From Eucalyptus grandis (lineage: Eukaryota > Streptophyta > Magnoliopsida > Myrtales > Myrtaceae), in assembly GCF_016545825.1 (NCBI RefSeq), contig NC_052617.1, positions 3,606,001-3,670,000 of the forward strand: a DNA stretch of 64,000 nt, read 5' to 3'. Within the stretch, counting starts at the first letter, position 1. The number at the start of each line of letters is the position of its first letter. The position numbers and the translations under genes are program-made. Shown piece by piece: positions 11,939 to 24,500 of the stretch. The notes beneath the pieces are model-generated. The model searched no databases. It saw only the letters and a program-made list of their open reading frames with translations, and had not been told where the DNA came from.

Positions 11939-14900
11939 ATGTGGAGGGACATCGAGAAGAGAGAATCGGGCGGACTCCGCCCACGTTCCTTCGCCAGCCG
12001 GGTCAAATCCAGCCGCGTCGCTTCCCTCCACCTCTCCAACCACAAGGACATCGTCTCCCCCCACAAAGGCTCCGTCAACTCTCTCCAGGTCGGTGCTCCT
12101 CCCCCTCCTCCTCGCCGATTGCGGATTTTGCCTTTTCGCCGCGCGTTCTTGTGGTCGATGCCGGTTCGATTCCGGCGGCCGCTGATGCTTCGAGCTAGGT
12201 CGTGATCGAAAGAGTTCGTCGCGGAGCAGTTTTTTCTGTATTTCGTAGCTTTTTTTCTTGTTGAACTGGAGAACTGATAAGGAAGGGGAAATGTGAAGTT
12301 GGAATGTGATGTGATGCTGATCACTATGGAGCAGCTGCTCCACGCCTCTCTCGCGTTCGAAACCGAAGGGCGTAACTCTTCGCTGCGTTTCTCGTCTCCG
12401 ACATTGCGTGTGCCCGGCTGATGATGTTGCGATGTTACGTTGGTCTTGGCAAGATGTTAGCTTGTTAGTAATTATGAGGAGCTTCGATTGTGGAATGCAG
12501 GTTGATTTGACGGAGGGCCGCTACCTGTTGTCCGGCGCGTCGGATGCGTCGGCTGCGGTTTATGACGTCCAACAACCGCAGAAGCTCGAGGGAGGTGGGC
12601 TGATCGCGAAGCACAGACCCCTCTTTGTCATTGATAAGCAGCACGAGCACCGGCATAAGTATGCAATTTCCTCGGCCATATGGTATCCCATCGACACAGG
12701 GCTTTTTGTCACCGGCTCGTATGATCACTATATAAAAGTCTGGGATACAAATTCAACGCAGGCAAAGGCTCTTTCTGTTCTTCTTCCAGATGCTTCTTGG
12801 GATTTTTCATTTTGCTTCTGTCGTTCCTATTATGTTTCCTGAAAATCTTTGTATCTTACACAGGTGGTGATGAATTTCAAAATGCCTGGGAAGGTTTATA
12901 GTACTTCCATGTCCTCATTGGCAACGTCTCACATGCTAATTGCTGCTGGAACTGAAGATGTTCAAGTCCGACTGTGTGATATTGCCTCAGGTGCATTTGC
13001 TCACACGTTGTCTGGTCATCGAGGTACACCAGTTGTTTTAGTCATTTTCTTCAACCAGTTTCACTTTATGACAGTTGAACTAGATCTTGTTCTGTTCAGG
13101 ACCCCTTCCATTTGATAATCTTCACGTGTTAGAGTCAGTTTCTTCTTGTCTTTTGTCTTGTTGCCAATGATCAGTTTACCTGCCCTGAGTATGTGGGGTT
13201 AAAGAGATACAGCATACAGAAGCTACCCTCCATTAGTTACTACTCTTAGTTTACCCTCTTGAAGATATGTTATGGTAGACATGAATCTATTGCTGTTTCA
13301 AAAGAACCCTCACCCTTTTCTATAAAGAGCTAGGGTAATTGTCTCTCACTGAAACTTGGTTGGTCTAGGATCATCTAAGGAGCACACCATTCAGAACCTT
13401 CTATAAGCAAGATTTTCATCAAGATAAGACAAGGTGATGGCTCCACAGCAAATCTTGCATCACAGTTTCTGAGTGGTTGCTCAAGCTTAAATAAAGGTTT
13501 TGCTATGTTTTTACCATTTCACAGTCTCTCTTTTGCTGTTTCTGTTAAATATATTACATATTCCATTTATGCTTCCTTTTGATAGGTTAAATAGCAGCCA
13601 ATTGCTTGCATGGACTATCTTCTGGATGTCCATCCTCCATGCTTTGGTGAACCATCTTAGTAAAAAAATCTTATATCCCTCCAATCTTTTTGGCTAATGA
13701 AACAAGCACTTGTATATAACAGGTGAATGAATGTTTTGGCTGAAAGGGGAAATAAAGTAGTATGCGAAAGAATTTGATGCTGCACTATAGCTAGGGTACC
13801 TAGTGCATATAACTCATCCTTTTCATGGTAGCAGATGGAGTAATGACAGTCCAGTGGTCTAATTCTAGCGAGTATGTCCTGGTAACTGGAGGGTGCGATG
13901 GTGCAATACGCTTTTGGGATATCAGACGTGCAGGATGCTTTCGTGTCTTAGATCAATCTCACTCTCAACTTGGAAGGCGGCCACCTCTTTTGGAGCGCTC
14001 TGCAATGACAAAGGTGTTTGTGTCTTGCGTGGTGACTTGCATCTGCATTTTGGTGTGCCTTCCAATAAAGCGTGAAGATCACCTTTATCTTGTTTTGGTT
14101 AATTGACTTTGTGTTAGCATCTAATTTCAGATTTTTATGACTATTCTTCAAATAGAATTGCCTGGAGTGGAGTCCATGCCCAATACTTGTCCTCCTAACT
14201 ATCTAATATGAATTGTTACTAATTTAGTACATCAAATAGTGGTGGTTTCAAATGAAAATGTTAATGAACATCTAACTTGTGGGGGGCCTGAAGAAATGTC
14301 CTCAGTGAGAGATCCTTTTTTTTTCCCCCAACGTGGGGAAAAAGATTTTTTTATTTGTGCAAACTACTTTTCAGTTTATTGTCTAAATCTTCTTTGGAAG
14401 AACTGCTTTTGAAGTTAGTTGTTTTTAAGTTAGTTGGCATGAAGGCTGCCCTCTGGATAATTTTTTTTTCCTTATTCAGGAAACAGAGAAGGTTTAGCAT
14501 AGTGAATAGGTTGTTAATTCACAACAATCATTGAGCATCCAATTAGTTGGACTGAAAATTGTGTTTCTGAATATTATTTGAGTATTAATCTCAAGCTAGC
14601 AGGTTTTTGATGATTCTTATATCTGGTTTTCTTCTTTTGATATTTTCTTTTGTTGACTACCTTGCTGGGACATTTGGACAATGACATTCTTGCACAGGGT
14701 TCAACTTCTAGATCATTGTCAGGAGGCCAAAATATGTCAAAAGCGGCAGTGCTGTCAAGGAAATCTTCCCATGGAAATGGTAACAAGCATCCAGGTTCAA
14801 ATAGAATTTCTGTGAAGGGACCTATTAAACACAGGTTACATCCAGGGATGTTGTCTGGTCAGGATCGTGCTACTGCTCATTATGGTGCTGTCACTGGGTT

Positions 14901-16530
14901 AAAAGTATCAGAAGACGGCATGTACCTCTTTAGTGCAGGTTCAGCTCTGTCCCATCCCAAATTGAACCTCATCTAGCAACTAGCATTAACTTACAAGGAT
15001 TTTATAGCACAGGATAACAAGTTGTTTGGTTGGCTAATAATTTCACAATGTTATGGTTTTTAGAAAAATATGCCTTTATTCTATGGTTGGTCAAACATTT
15101 TGCCATAATTATGTTTTTCATTGGCGCAAACTGGCCTCAAACATGTTCCACTTTTAAAAACTTTGTCAGAATCAGTTGGTGATCTCTTTTGTATTCGTTG
15201 GTCTCAAGTTTCATGAGTTCTCAGAACTAGCATTATAATTAGTCATAGAACTTTCTCCTTCATGAATCTGTTTGATAACCACATTTAGTGCTGAAGTTCA
15301 AACTTTTCAGCACTTCATGTTATTAATTTCAATCGAGAACCAGTAGCTACACATATCTTAATTGATTGGTTGAAGTCAAAAATCACTTTATGTGATAAGT
15401 GAAAATGACTTACTTAATTGGTTAAGTGATATGATGGAAAGTAAAATCTTATTGATTATATCGTCAAAACACGCCAATAATGTTCACCATTCCATGTTTA
15501 ATAAGAAAACAGTAATATTTTGTTAGTTAACTTTCAAATGGTATTGGATAACTTATCTTTGTTTTCGATACTTAAAGACTTCAGTGCTTAATCTGTACTC
15601 AGATTTTGCATCACTTATTTTTCAGTTTATCAAAAGAGCCAGCTAGACATTTGTGATTGCACCTTACCTATCGATATTTATCTCCCTCTCTCTGTCAGGT
15701 TCTGATTCGAGATTACGACTATGGGACATTGAATCAGGGTGCAACACGCTTGTAAACTTTGAAACAGTGCGCCTGCAGACAAACAAGCCCATAAGGCTGT
15801 CGATATGCGAGGATTCCGCACTTGTTTTTGTCCCGTGCATGACAGGTGGTGAAAGTATATGATACCTTCCTTCTTTTTCCCTACGATTTACTTGGAGAAT
15901 TAATGGGACAATTAAATTAAGCTTCCAATTGCATTCGATAGGCATTTAATTTCTGGTCAGGGAAGACAGTCTTCACGTTTCGGGGCCACTATGAGTATGT
16001 GAACTGCTGCTGTTATAATGCACAGGATCAGGTAAAAATGGTCAATCTCTGCATTGTTTGTCAGTTGTACCATATTGGACTTGTTACTCCATTTTATGTA
16101 TGATAATGTTATCTAGAAGCTGGAATATCGCATAAACGTGTCTTCTTTTTCCCCCATGAAATAGGCATCTCATCTGCCTCTGTGAATTATGTGTTGGTGC
16201 GGATTTCCTACCATTTTATTCCCGTATCACGAAGTTCTACGGATATTTTTATAGAATCTTCATTTTTTTTCTTCCCTCAAGGGGTGTTTCATAAAGTATA
16301 TTACGCATTCTGGTTGTTGACATAGACAATAATGCCCACAGGAATTATACACCGGCGGCAACGATAGACAGATACTTGTATGGTCACCATTCATCTCTTA
16401 TGAAGCGGTACGACCTTGTTACTGAAGTGTTGAGTTCATAAGTTTGATGGAGCTGTCGATCTGTTATTCACTTGAATCATACGTGCAGGACGAAGGAGCT
16501 ACAGGGAATGAGGACTCATGGAGCGATTGA
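11939..16530 (+). CDS. CSA: Cockayne syndrome A (CSA/ERCC8) WD40 protein, 9 exons
   Basis: Exons: 11939-12088, 12501-12761, 12864-13023, 13835-14013, 14698-14938, 15699-15854, 15942-16031, 16342-16407, 16489-16530. Joined, with one extra base in exon 6 discounted, they give 447 aa, the usual size for plant CSA. The protein is a seven-bladed WD40 propeller. Typical plant-CSA stretches include SNHKDIVSPHKGSVNSLQ (33-50), HKYAISSAIWYPIDTGLFVT (52nd-71st residue of exon 2), the DDB1-binding DWD signature FWDIRR (217-222), and GNDRQILVW near the end. CSA is the substrate receptor of a CUL4-DDB1 ubiquitin ligase acting in transcription-coupled nucleotide excision repair in the nucleus. Intron 2 is GC-AG and all others are GT-AG. 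An AATAAA lies at 16576-16581. In exon 6 the frame is broken by one G at 15845-15846 (see separate entry). In-frame codons extend upstream to about 11,735 but without an ATG, so 11,939 is taken as the start. Confidence 0.88.
12762..12863 (+). other. GC-AG intron (CSA intron 2)
   Basis: Exon 2 must end at ...AACACGCAG-type sequence after the codons for WDTNSTQ to join in frame to VVMNFKMPGK. The only donor there is CAG|GCAAAG, and the acceptor is TTACACAG|GTGG. Both flanking exons are whole codons (87 codons before). GC donors with a strong AG|GCAA context are a known minor class spliced by the major spliceosome. Confidence 0.8.
15839..15854 (+). other. apparent +1 frameshift at the end of CSA exon 6
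   Basis: After the codons for VPCMT the sequence is GGTGGTGAAA|GTATATG. To use the good donor AAA|GTATAT and enter exon 7 (GCA TTT AAT TTC TGG, phase 0), one G must be absent, giving T-V-V-K-A-F-N-F-W-S-G-K as expected for this blade. As written, every GT near here is in phase 1 and the frame meets TGA at 15860. One alternative stays open: donor at 15846 (ACAG|GTGG) with acceptor TGGTCAG|GG at 15960/15961 restores frame but removes nine residues of a blade strand. Sequencing error, real mutation or altered splicing cannot be separated here. Confidence 0.7.
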
Positions 16531-17255
16531 CGTGCATGGCTCCTCTACCTACATTTGTATAGACCAGTTCTATGCAATAAAAGTATTGAGTCATGACTGT
16601 AATTATTGTAATCTGTGTACAGCCAGGTTTAATCTGGCTTTCATTCATTGCAGCCCATTCTCTCTATTCCGAGGAAGGACAATAAACTTGTCGAAACTGG
16701 AAATATTTGTTAGTCTCTCGAATATCTCGTTTCATTAGACGAATACAGGCCGACATCATCCGAGGGACTTCCTCGAGTAAATGGTGCATGATGCCGCTCT
16801 GTTTCTGTAACTCACTTTTCTCCACTGACTTGCCCTTTTCAGTCCTGGTCGAGAAAATCAACTCGAGGTCTGTTAAATCGACAATACATTAACAAGTGAA
16901 CCGTCCAGGAAATGAATTCCTATTCCTTTTCGGCTTAGGGTTTTGAAGCCGGCCTAGAAAGTGCCCCAAATGGCAAGTTATGCGTGTATGAACCGTTGCC
17001 TCTTGTAGTTGTGGTGGTTGTGAGTCTTGTGACTAGATACCATGGTGTGGCAAGAAAAGCGATTTGGCAGATGCGTTTGGACTATTCTGGCGATTGACGA
17101 CTCATCGAAATCTCTCAGTTGAAACGGTATTGCTCTATCCGAAGGAAAGATGTGGCCGGCCTGCTCTTTCGAATCTCCATGCCGTCCGGCCTGCTCTTTC
17201 GAATACGCCACAGTCCAGAACCATGCTGTGAGGAAAACGCCCATCGTTTTCCCAA
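16531..17255. other. CSA 3' flank and F-box gene upstream region
   Basis: Contains the CSA poly(A) signal at 16576-16581 and little else. A ~33-bp direct repeat at about 17153-17206 shares GGCCTGCTCTTTCGAAT between its two copies. No gene recognised on either strand. Confidence 0.55.
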
Positions 17256-17286
17256 AGTCAAAAAGGTCAAAAGGTCAAAAAGTCAA
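17256..17286 (+). promoter_or_regulatory. cluster of four W-boxes upstream of the F-box gene
   Basis: On the minus strand four complete TTGAC[C/T] cores lie within 31 bp; on the plus strand they read AGTCAA (17256), GGTCAA (17265), GGTCAA (17273) and AGTCAA (17281). Spacing is 8-9 bp, and the cluster lies about 100 bp before the ATG at 17,384. W-boxes bind WRKY factors. Clustering of this kind is typical of defence- or stress-responsive promoters, but whether this stretch is promoter or 5' UTR is not known. Confidence 0.6.
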
Positions 17287-17383
17287 TGACCCCACCTCCC
17301 CCGAGAGAGGGTTATTAGAACTGAAAACGCTTCATCGTTCCCTGTTCTGGCAGCGATATCTGATCGAGGAAAGGGCCACCACC

Positions 17384-18538
17384 ATGCACGGGAGGCGAGC
17401 AGCACCGCCGCCGTCGCCGACCCGGATCGTCGAAATGGATCCCAGGATCTGGAGCCTGCTGCCCCGGGAGCTGCTCGAGCACCTCCTCTCCTTCCTTCCC
17501 CTCAGGGCCTTCCTCCCGCTCCGCTCCACCTGCAAGCACTTCAACTCCCTACTCTTCGCTCCTTCCTTCGTCTCCAGACACTCCTCCTCCTCCACGTCTC
17601 TCTCCTCCTTCCTCCTCCTCTCCCACCCCAACTGCCCCCAGCACTACCCGCTCTACGACTCCACCGCCGGCGCGTGGCACTCCTCCGCCCTCTCCCCCTC
17701 CCTCCTCCTCCCCACCTCCAAGAACTCCTCCCTCATCTCCGCCTCCAACGGCCTCCTCTGCTTCTCCCTCCCCAACTCCTCCTCCTTCCTCATATGCAAC
17801 CTCCTGACCCGGTCCCGGCGGGAGATCAAGTTCCCGTCCTTCCCCTTCGTCTTCGAGCTCCTCACCTTCGTCTCCACCCCGAAGCTCGGCTACCGGATCC
17901 TCATCCTCGCCTCCGGCTCCTCCCGGTTCGAAGCGTTCCTGTACGACTCCAGATTCCACTCCTGGCGGAAAGTCAACGGGTTTGACCGGATCCTGGGCGA
18001 AACCTACCACCAGGAGGGCGCGTACTTCGACGGGCGCCTCTACTTCGCGACGGCGGAGCCATTCTCGATCGTGCGCTTCGACCCGGAGGCCGGGACGACG
18101 GAGCGCTGCGGGCCCGAGCTGCTGCCGCCGCCGCCCCACCAGCTCACCTTCGCGAGGCTGGTGAGCGACGGCGGCGAGAGGCTGTACCTGGTGGGGGGGA
18201 TCGGGGAGAACGGGATAGCGAGGGGCATGAAGCTGTGGGCGCTGCGCGGCGGCGGAGGAGGAGGAGGATTATCGGGGAGGTGGGAGGAGGTGGAGAGCTT
18301 GCCGGAGCCGATGTGCCGGAAATTCATGTCGGTGTGCTACCACAACTACGAGCACGTGTACTGCTTCTGGCACCAGGGGATGGTGTGCATCTGCTGCTAC
18401 ACCTGGCCGGAGATTCTGTACTACAGGGCTTCGAGGCGGACGTGGCACTGGTTGCCCAAGTGCCCGTCGCTCCCGGAGAAGTGGAGCTGCGGCTTTAAGT
18501 GGTACTCCTTTCTTCCAGAGATATCCGCCATGGCTTGA
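17384..18538 (+). CDS. F-box/kelch-repeat protein (SCF substrate receptor)
   Basis: Intronless, 384 aa from the ATG at 17,384 (ACCATGC context); a second in-frame ATG at 17,435 (MDPRIWSLLP...) would give 367 aa and may be the real start, since the family core begins there. The F-box spans roughly residues 20-65 (LLPRELLEHLLSFLPLRAFL, then LRSTCKHFNSLLF). It is followed by a kelch/galactose-oxidase-like beta-propeller with family words such as ASNGLLCFSLP, LVGGIGENGI and FKWYSFLPE. F-box proteins bind SKP1 and present substrates to an SCF ubiquitin ligase. It resembles the Arabidopsis At5g43190 type from memory. A run of seven Gly (about 288-294) is an odd low-complexity insert. The frame stays open upstream to an ATG at 17,150, but those 78 codons cross the W-box cluster and lack family similarity. 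AATAAA at 18612-18617. Confidence 0.85.
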   Translation: MHGRRAAPPPSPTRIVEMDPRIWSLLPRELLEHLLSFLPLRAFLPLRSTCKHFNSLLFAPSFVSRHSSSSTSLSSFLLLSHPNCPQHYPLYDSTAGAWHSSALSPSLLLPTSKNSSLISASNGLLCFSLPNSSSFLICNLLTRSRREIKFPSFPFVFELLTFVSTPKLGYRILILASGSSRFEAFLYDSRFHSWRKVNGFDRILGETYHQEGAYFDGRLYFATAEPFSIVRFDPEAGTTERCGPELLPPPPHQLTFARLVSDGGERLYLVGGIGENGIARGMKLWALRGGGGGGGLSGRWEEVESLPEPMCRKFMSVCYHNYEHVYCFWHQGMVCICCYTWPEILYYRASRRTWHWLPKCPSLPEKWSCGFKWYSFLPEISAMA

Positions 18539-21500
18539 GGCTTCTAGGCTCGAGCTTTGTTCTATAAAACCTCGAATCGCATTACAATTAGCCTGCCGTC
18601 CCGTCTGTTGAAATAAATTAAAGTCGCAGTTTTTGCGCTAGTATTGCACAGATCAGAATCACGACGCTCTGTTCTATAAAATCTCGATTCATTTCGTGTT
18701 GCAGATCATTCACTGATGGTAGAATTGGGTTAGTCTTAGTAGGGAGAATTGCCGTGCTATTCTCAGTCCGGCGGTTCGCCTTGCACGCCGCCGTCTCGAC
18801 TCGAGGGAGCTCGGGGTCAATGCTAATCAGTTCAGTCACGTTATTGCCTGTTTGGTTATCATTTTGGGGCGAATTCATGAGAGAGGATTGGAGTAGGACG
18901 TGGTTTGATGTAGAGCACACACCCAACCTCGATTTGGCCAACCGAACTGTCCCAACTGTTTCGGAGCGGCGGCCTTGAGTGTCCTACTGGACGAATGACT
19001 AGCCACGCCTCTTGTGTCCTTTCCTGTCCGCTGCGGGCAAAGTCCCAAGTCCGCCAACCCTCTAGAATCTCGACTCGTTCAAAGCTTGCAACTCGTCCAT
19101 TCAATCGACCCTCCGTCTAAATTTGGTCATTTTGGTCGCCGTTTTACACCTCTGTCTCTTGACAAAAGATGATTGCTATATATCAAACTTTTCAAACAAC
19201 TGAAATTATAGTAGGACAAAGCTTGCAGAGGATTGTTAGGTTATTGGGCTCATTTTGATGTATAATTGATGTACTTACTCTAATCATCCATAGTTTTGAT
19301 TTGTTGATTGATTCGCGTTATCATTTCATGACAATATAATCAAACCTCTCTCTCTCTCTCTTTTTTTTTCCTGCTAAGCGTGGTTAATAAGCCCGTCTAG
19401 AATACTTCATAGCACGGCATCATTGTTTATTGTTACTAACAACATTATGTCCCTAGTGATCCTTGAAAGTGGAGCAGAAAGTTGTGAATTCCTTATCTTT
19501 TACTTTGGAGGTATGATGGATATAATTTATTTAAATAATAATTTCAGAATATTTGTCGAACAATCCAATTACGAACGTTTACAATTTCTTATATACGATT
19601 TTCTTCTCATGTAAAAAAGAGAAAATTGTTGTCGTGCAATTCACAGGAGAATAGAAATGCTTGATGAACTTGAAAAAATGGAAGCAAGTAATTTCCTTGA
19701 GAGAAACTTTCCTTGTTTGGATGTTCAAAGTGAGAGAGAAATGACAGGAAACAAGGCAGGCCCGCTTTTGAATCTCTCATCAGCAATGGAAGGACATAGA
19801 GGGAAATTTTACCTTGTCAAAGCTTTTTTACCCCAAAATTTAGGGAAATAAAGTGGTGTCATTTTCTAAAAAAAACAGCATTTTGTCTCAAATAAAGGTT
19901 TGAAATGGCTAAGTAATCTCAAATAAGGGCTTGAACTCATTGGCCGGTCAAATCTTTGTCGGTGGAATTTATCTGGCAACTAAGACAGGAACAATGCAAC
20001 TACGTAAAAGATGGATAAATTCCCCAAATTAAATCGAGATTTAGTTCTCTCTTTCATTTTTCTTCTTCTTCTTCCGTTGCTCGAGTAAAATTCTATTGCT
20101 CATTCCTTGCGAACAATCTCTTGAGAACATATTGCTCACTCTCGACTGCCTCTCTCTCTCTCTCTCTCTCATCAACTATAATTTGGTTTTAGTTTAAATA
20201 AAACCTGCCGAACGAGTGTTACGCGATTTTTTAAGGCCAATTTGCCTCAGTCTTAAAGGCATTGACCTGAAAACTTTGGGGTAAAAATTTGAAATCATTT
20301 GACATAGGTCTACTCGGTCTGCCTCTACTTTTGAATTTGTCCGTCAGAGAGAGGAGTCACCCATGCATCCAAATATTGTAATTTCTGCTTATAGGAAAAG
20401 CGAAATGATCAGAATTTTTTTAGCCGAAATCAAGAGTCGATTGCGTGCTAGTGTTGTGCATGAGCTTGTCGTGTGGAATCTAGCGAACCGAACGACCTCA
20501 TTGTAAGCTGTAATTTCTCCTATTATTAGGGATGCTTTGGTATAAGAGAAGAAGAAATGACAGTGTAAAATGGTTTTTTTTTCTCCCTCTGGGTGGTTCG
20601 AGAAATTCTGCTGCAAACTACTAGGACAGAGCTGCTCTGTCTTGACACTGTCCAACGATCCGGGCCCTGGATACGACATTGTGCATCCCGTGTGAAGTTG
20701 GACTCGTGGCCTTTTGCTGTACTTCCGTTGTTTCGCTGATTTTAGGATTCACTCGCAGATTGTATCATACATTCAATGCGTTGGGGCTCGCTATGCAGAT
20801 GATGATCCGCTGGAGATGCTATTATCATATAGCTATAGAATTTATGGCCCAGAATGCTGTGTCCTATACCAATCGCTAGAATGGGGGCTTTAGAAGAGAC
20901 ATGACTATAAATGAGCGTGTTTGAGAAATAGGTAGTGCTACCCTAATTGAGGATAAGACGAAAGAAGTACGTTCTGGTCATCTGAACATGTGAAAAAGAC
21001 GACATCGTAGAAGCTCTGGCGAAAAGTGTTGGTGTCGTGATGGGAGATGTAGGTGAAAAATTTGGTGGGAAATATCTAACAGAATGTGGATGGGAGCTTT
21101 TGACAAAGACGTCATTGAAGATTTGATGTTGAATGGAATGTAATGTCATGTATTGAACCTTCTAGGGGCCTGCAACTGGTAGGAGAAAGGAGAAGATTTC
21201 ATTTTCCCCAACCAAAGTATCTTTTGGCTAATCACTAACTTCATTTTCTTTCGCATCATTCCTCTTTAAGAATGAGGAAATTAAAATTTATTTTTCTTTC
21301 CTCCAGTTTCCTCACAATTTCTATTAACAAATAAAGCGCAAAAATCTTTAACATACCTACTGAGGGAGTGAAAAAAGAACCACCCGAATTGAAACTTGAA
21401 CCTAACCAAAGCAACTAAAACAAAATTGAATCTTTCTAGTTCGGATTTTCTTTTTTTGTTTAGATAGGAAGTAAAACAAATGGATGTATCGCGATTCGGT

Positions 21501-24500
21501 TTGATTTCGAATTATAAAACAAAACTAATTAGAAACACGTTATCTAACCCATTTCAAAACCCAAAACAATCGTAGTAAATAGTGTTTATTAAACAATTTC
21601 GCAAACAAAGAAAACGAAACCCTAGCGAAACTCAAATCGTTTTATATTCAGGTTTTGTGGATCGATTTACCACAACAATATGTATACCTCTTTCATGTTC
21701 GGGTTAGAGCGGGGGACGTAACACCGACGGTGGTTGGCGCTGATGTTTGCTTAGGCTATTTTCTCGTTGAGATGACTTGTGATTGGCTCACGAACCTCGA
21801 TGTTTGATATTGACAGCATCTTCCTTTTGATGCTAGGCAAGAAAATCTCTATGCTCCCATGATAGAAAACGAAGGTGACTGGCTGATGAATTACGTCGTA
21901 AATCGAATGATGACAAACGGTTTAACCCGTCTGTTTCTCCCCTATAATAAGTCCAATTGTACGGCTCACAATTAGTTATCTTGACTGATCTTAGTGACAT
22001 TTCTTTCCACTCTCCTCTCCCTTCCTTTCGTATTTACCTGAATGACCCGTCAATCATGAAATTAGAAATCGGGGACTTCGGGCGTGGGTTGAAAAATTCA
22101 TGGAAAAACCCTCCCTCCCTCTCTTTTTTTTTCAAAAATATTTTTTTTGGGTGACTATTTAAACGGTTTATTGTATGAAAAGATATATTTTTTTATGAAT
22201 TATGGGCTAAGTCAATGATGGGAATCAAAACGATAATATCTTTTAGCGTATCGGAAGTCACTTGACCCCACACCCTCCTTAGTCTGGCTTTTTTCTAGCC
22301 ACTACCTTAACGACACTAATTAAAATATATTGCGAAAATTAGTGTGAACGGGAAATTGGTGAATATCTCAAAAGGCTGCTTGATTCGACTTTAATGTCAA
22401 ATGAGAGCCCCCACCCCTCTCAACTTTCTCTGCCTTTTTTCAAGAGATTAGATTTTAATTTTTGTGAAACATGATGAGGACGTTTAACAGATTTCCATGT
22501 GTTGAACTTTGGCAATCCGATAGACATTAGCGAAAGGTTCCGGTGCCATGAATTACGTGATTTAATCACGAATTACGGAAAAAGCCGGGTAGTATATCCA
22601 ACATCCGATGCCTTTGTCCATGTAACTTGACTAGTATAATGATTGGATCCTTTGTAGAAGGTAACTCAGTTATGGAGGCGAAATTCTGATAGGATCAAAC
22701 ATCTCTTGCGCTCCTCGGTGTTGCCGCATCGCAAGCTTGAGCTGGCCGGTGTACTACTTCCCTCGAGCGAGCACTAGGCCATCAGCTAGCACCGTGACAT
22801 CAAAGCAAGTGGACGAGGCGATTAGCATGCCCCTGTCAGAAACACTAGAAGCGAAAGTTCGAATGTCTCGAACCATTGAACAAGCATCATTGTGATTTGG
22901 TACAGATTGCAACCGGTGGGGCAATTGCGATGGCAATTGCCTGGGGAGTCCACCACACCACACATGTTTTTGGATCTGCTGGAGATATCTCGAACATTTG
23001 ATGTTTAAAGACTTCCGTATGCTTCACCTGTTTGTTTGGGTTTTCCTACTTCAGTTCGGATGCTTCGCTGTAGATTTACAATGTCTGGCTGCCAATATAA
23101 CTTTGATGTATAGAAATTTTTTGTGTGATGACCATTTTGCATTTGCTTAATTTGTAAATTAATTTCCATTTGAGTGAAAGCACGAAGAACCTTTGCATTT
23201 GCTTTATTTTAAGGTGTTTATTTAACATTTCATGGTTATAGGTATCTCTACAGCTACGAACACTTCACAGCCACTTTTAATATGGTATTCTACCCAGTTC
23301 TAAGGTGCTGCATTTTTTAATCCATCTTCGAAATGCATAAACCACAATGCCACACGGCATCACAATCATAACGGACGCCGCACAATTATGATCGAAACTG
23401 CAATCATACCAAATGAATCCGTGATTTGGACCTGCCATAGGTTTTTAAGGCAAAAATAACTTTCTCCAAGCACTGCCAAAAGAATGAGCTCTTTGTGGAA
23501 TAGAAACTCACGGGATCAACATTTTTATCTCTTCAATTTTGACTGCCTTTGCTGCCCCAAAATACATGTTCTGGGTTTCTTCCTTTTCAATTGAAACAGA
23601 CGATGAGATTCTCTACACTACAAAGTATATCTTTTCGATCTCTCGGTGAATCTCAATCTTTAATGCTATTTCACATGGATTGATACTTCGAATAATTGAG
23701 ATTCTGAATAGGGAGTACAAGTGGAGTTGATGATATTCATTTACATAAAGAAGTACATGTTTTCGAAGAGTCCGTCAGGGAGAAGAGTCCGATAGTGTAG
23801 AGTTGCTTGGATTTGCTGCATCATGTTGCTTTGTCTAATACCACGCGTGTGAAATCTTCGGTCGCCATTAATTTATTTGTAGGTTTCAAATGTTATTCCA
23901 GGCTTAATGTCATGATCTCCAAAGTTAAGTGGGGGCTAATGATATATAGCCTCTCAATTTAGGAAAAAGTTATGGGCATAAGATTCACACGATCTCGCGA
24001 TACACGTAGAGTTGGACACACACGATTGAGATTATCCGATTCGTTTCGATTTAGGATGTGGTAGATCAATTGAGATTAAATTTTGATGCGAGAATGTGAT
24101 GATCTTATTCACTCAAGGAGCTCTTGAACTCAATTTGCAATCGATCTTCCTTCAATCAGATTGGAAGAGAAACCTACCGCAGTCTAGATGGAAGGGTTGA
24201 GGGTGTTCTCGATCAAAGACATACATTCCTACCTAGAAATAGAACTTCAATTATGGGGAAACAAGCATAAGCATCAATGTTCCCTACAAAAGCAAAGGTT
24301 TTTCTGGGGATGGGAGACAAGGGACTTTGGTAACCCAAAAGATCCGTGAGTGTCTTACTCAAATTTCAGTCGTCGATTTAACGATTGAGATAAGTTGAGA
24401 CATTGAATGGAGCACATCCACTAACTAGACCCAACAGTAGTAGTCCGCCCCATCACGCATGAATATCGTTATTGTACTATCCTTATCTAACAAGCCAAGC

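Noticed and set aside
17549..18139. Long antisense frame within the F-box gene
   Set aside because: Gly/Glu-rich shadow of the GC-rich sense codons.
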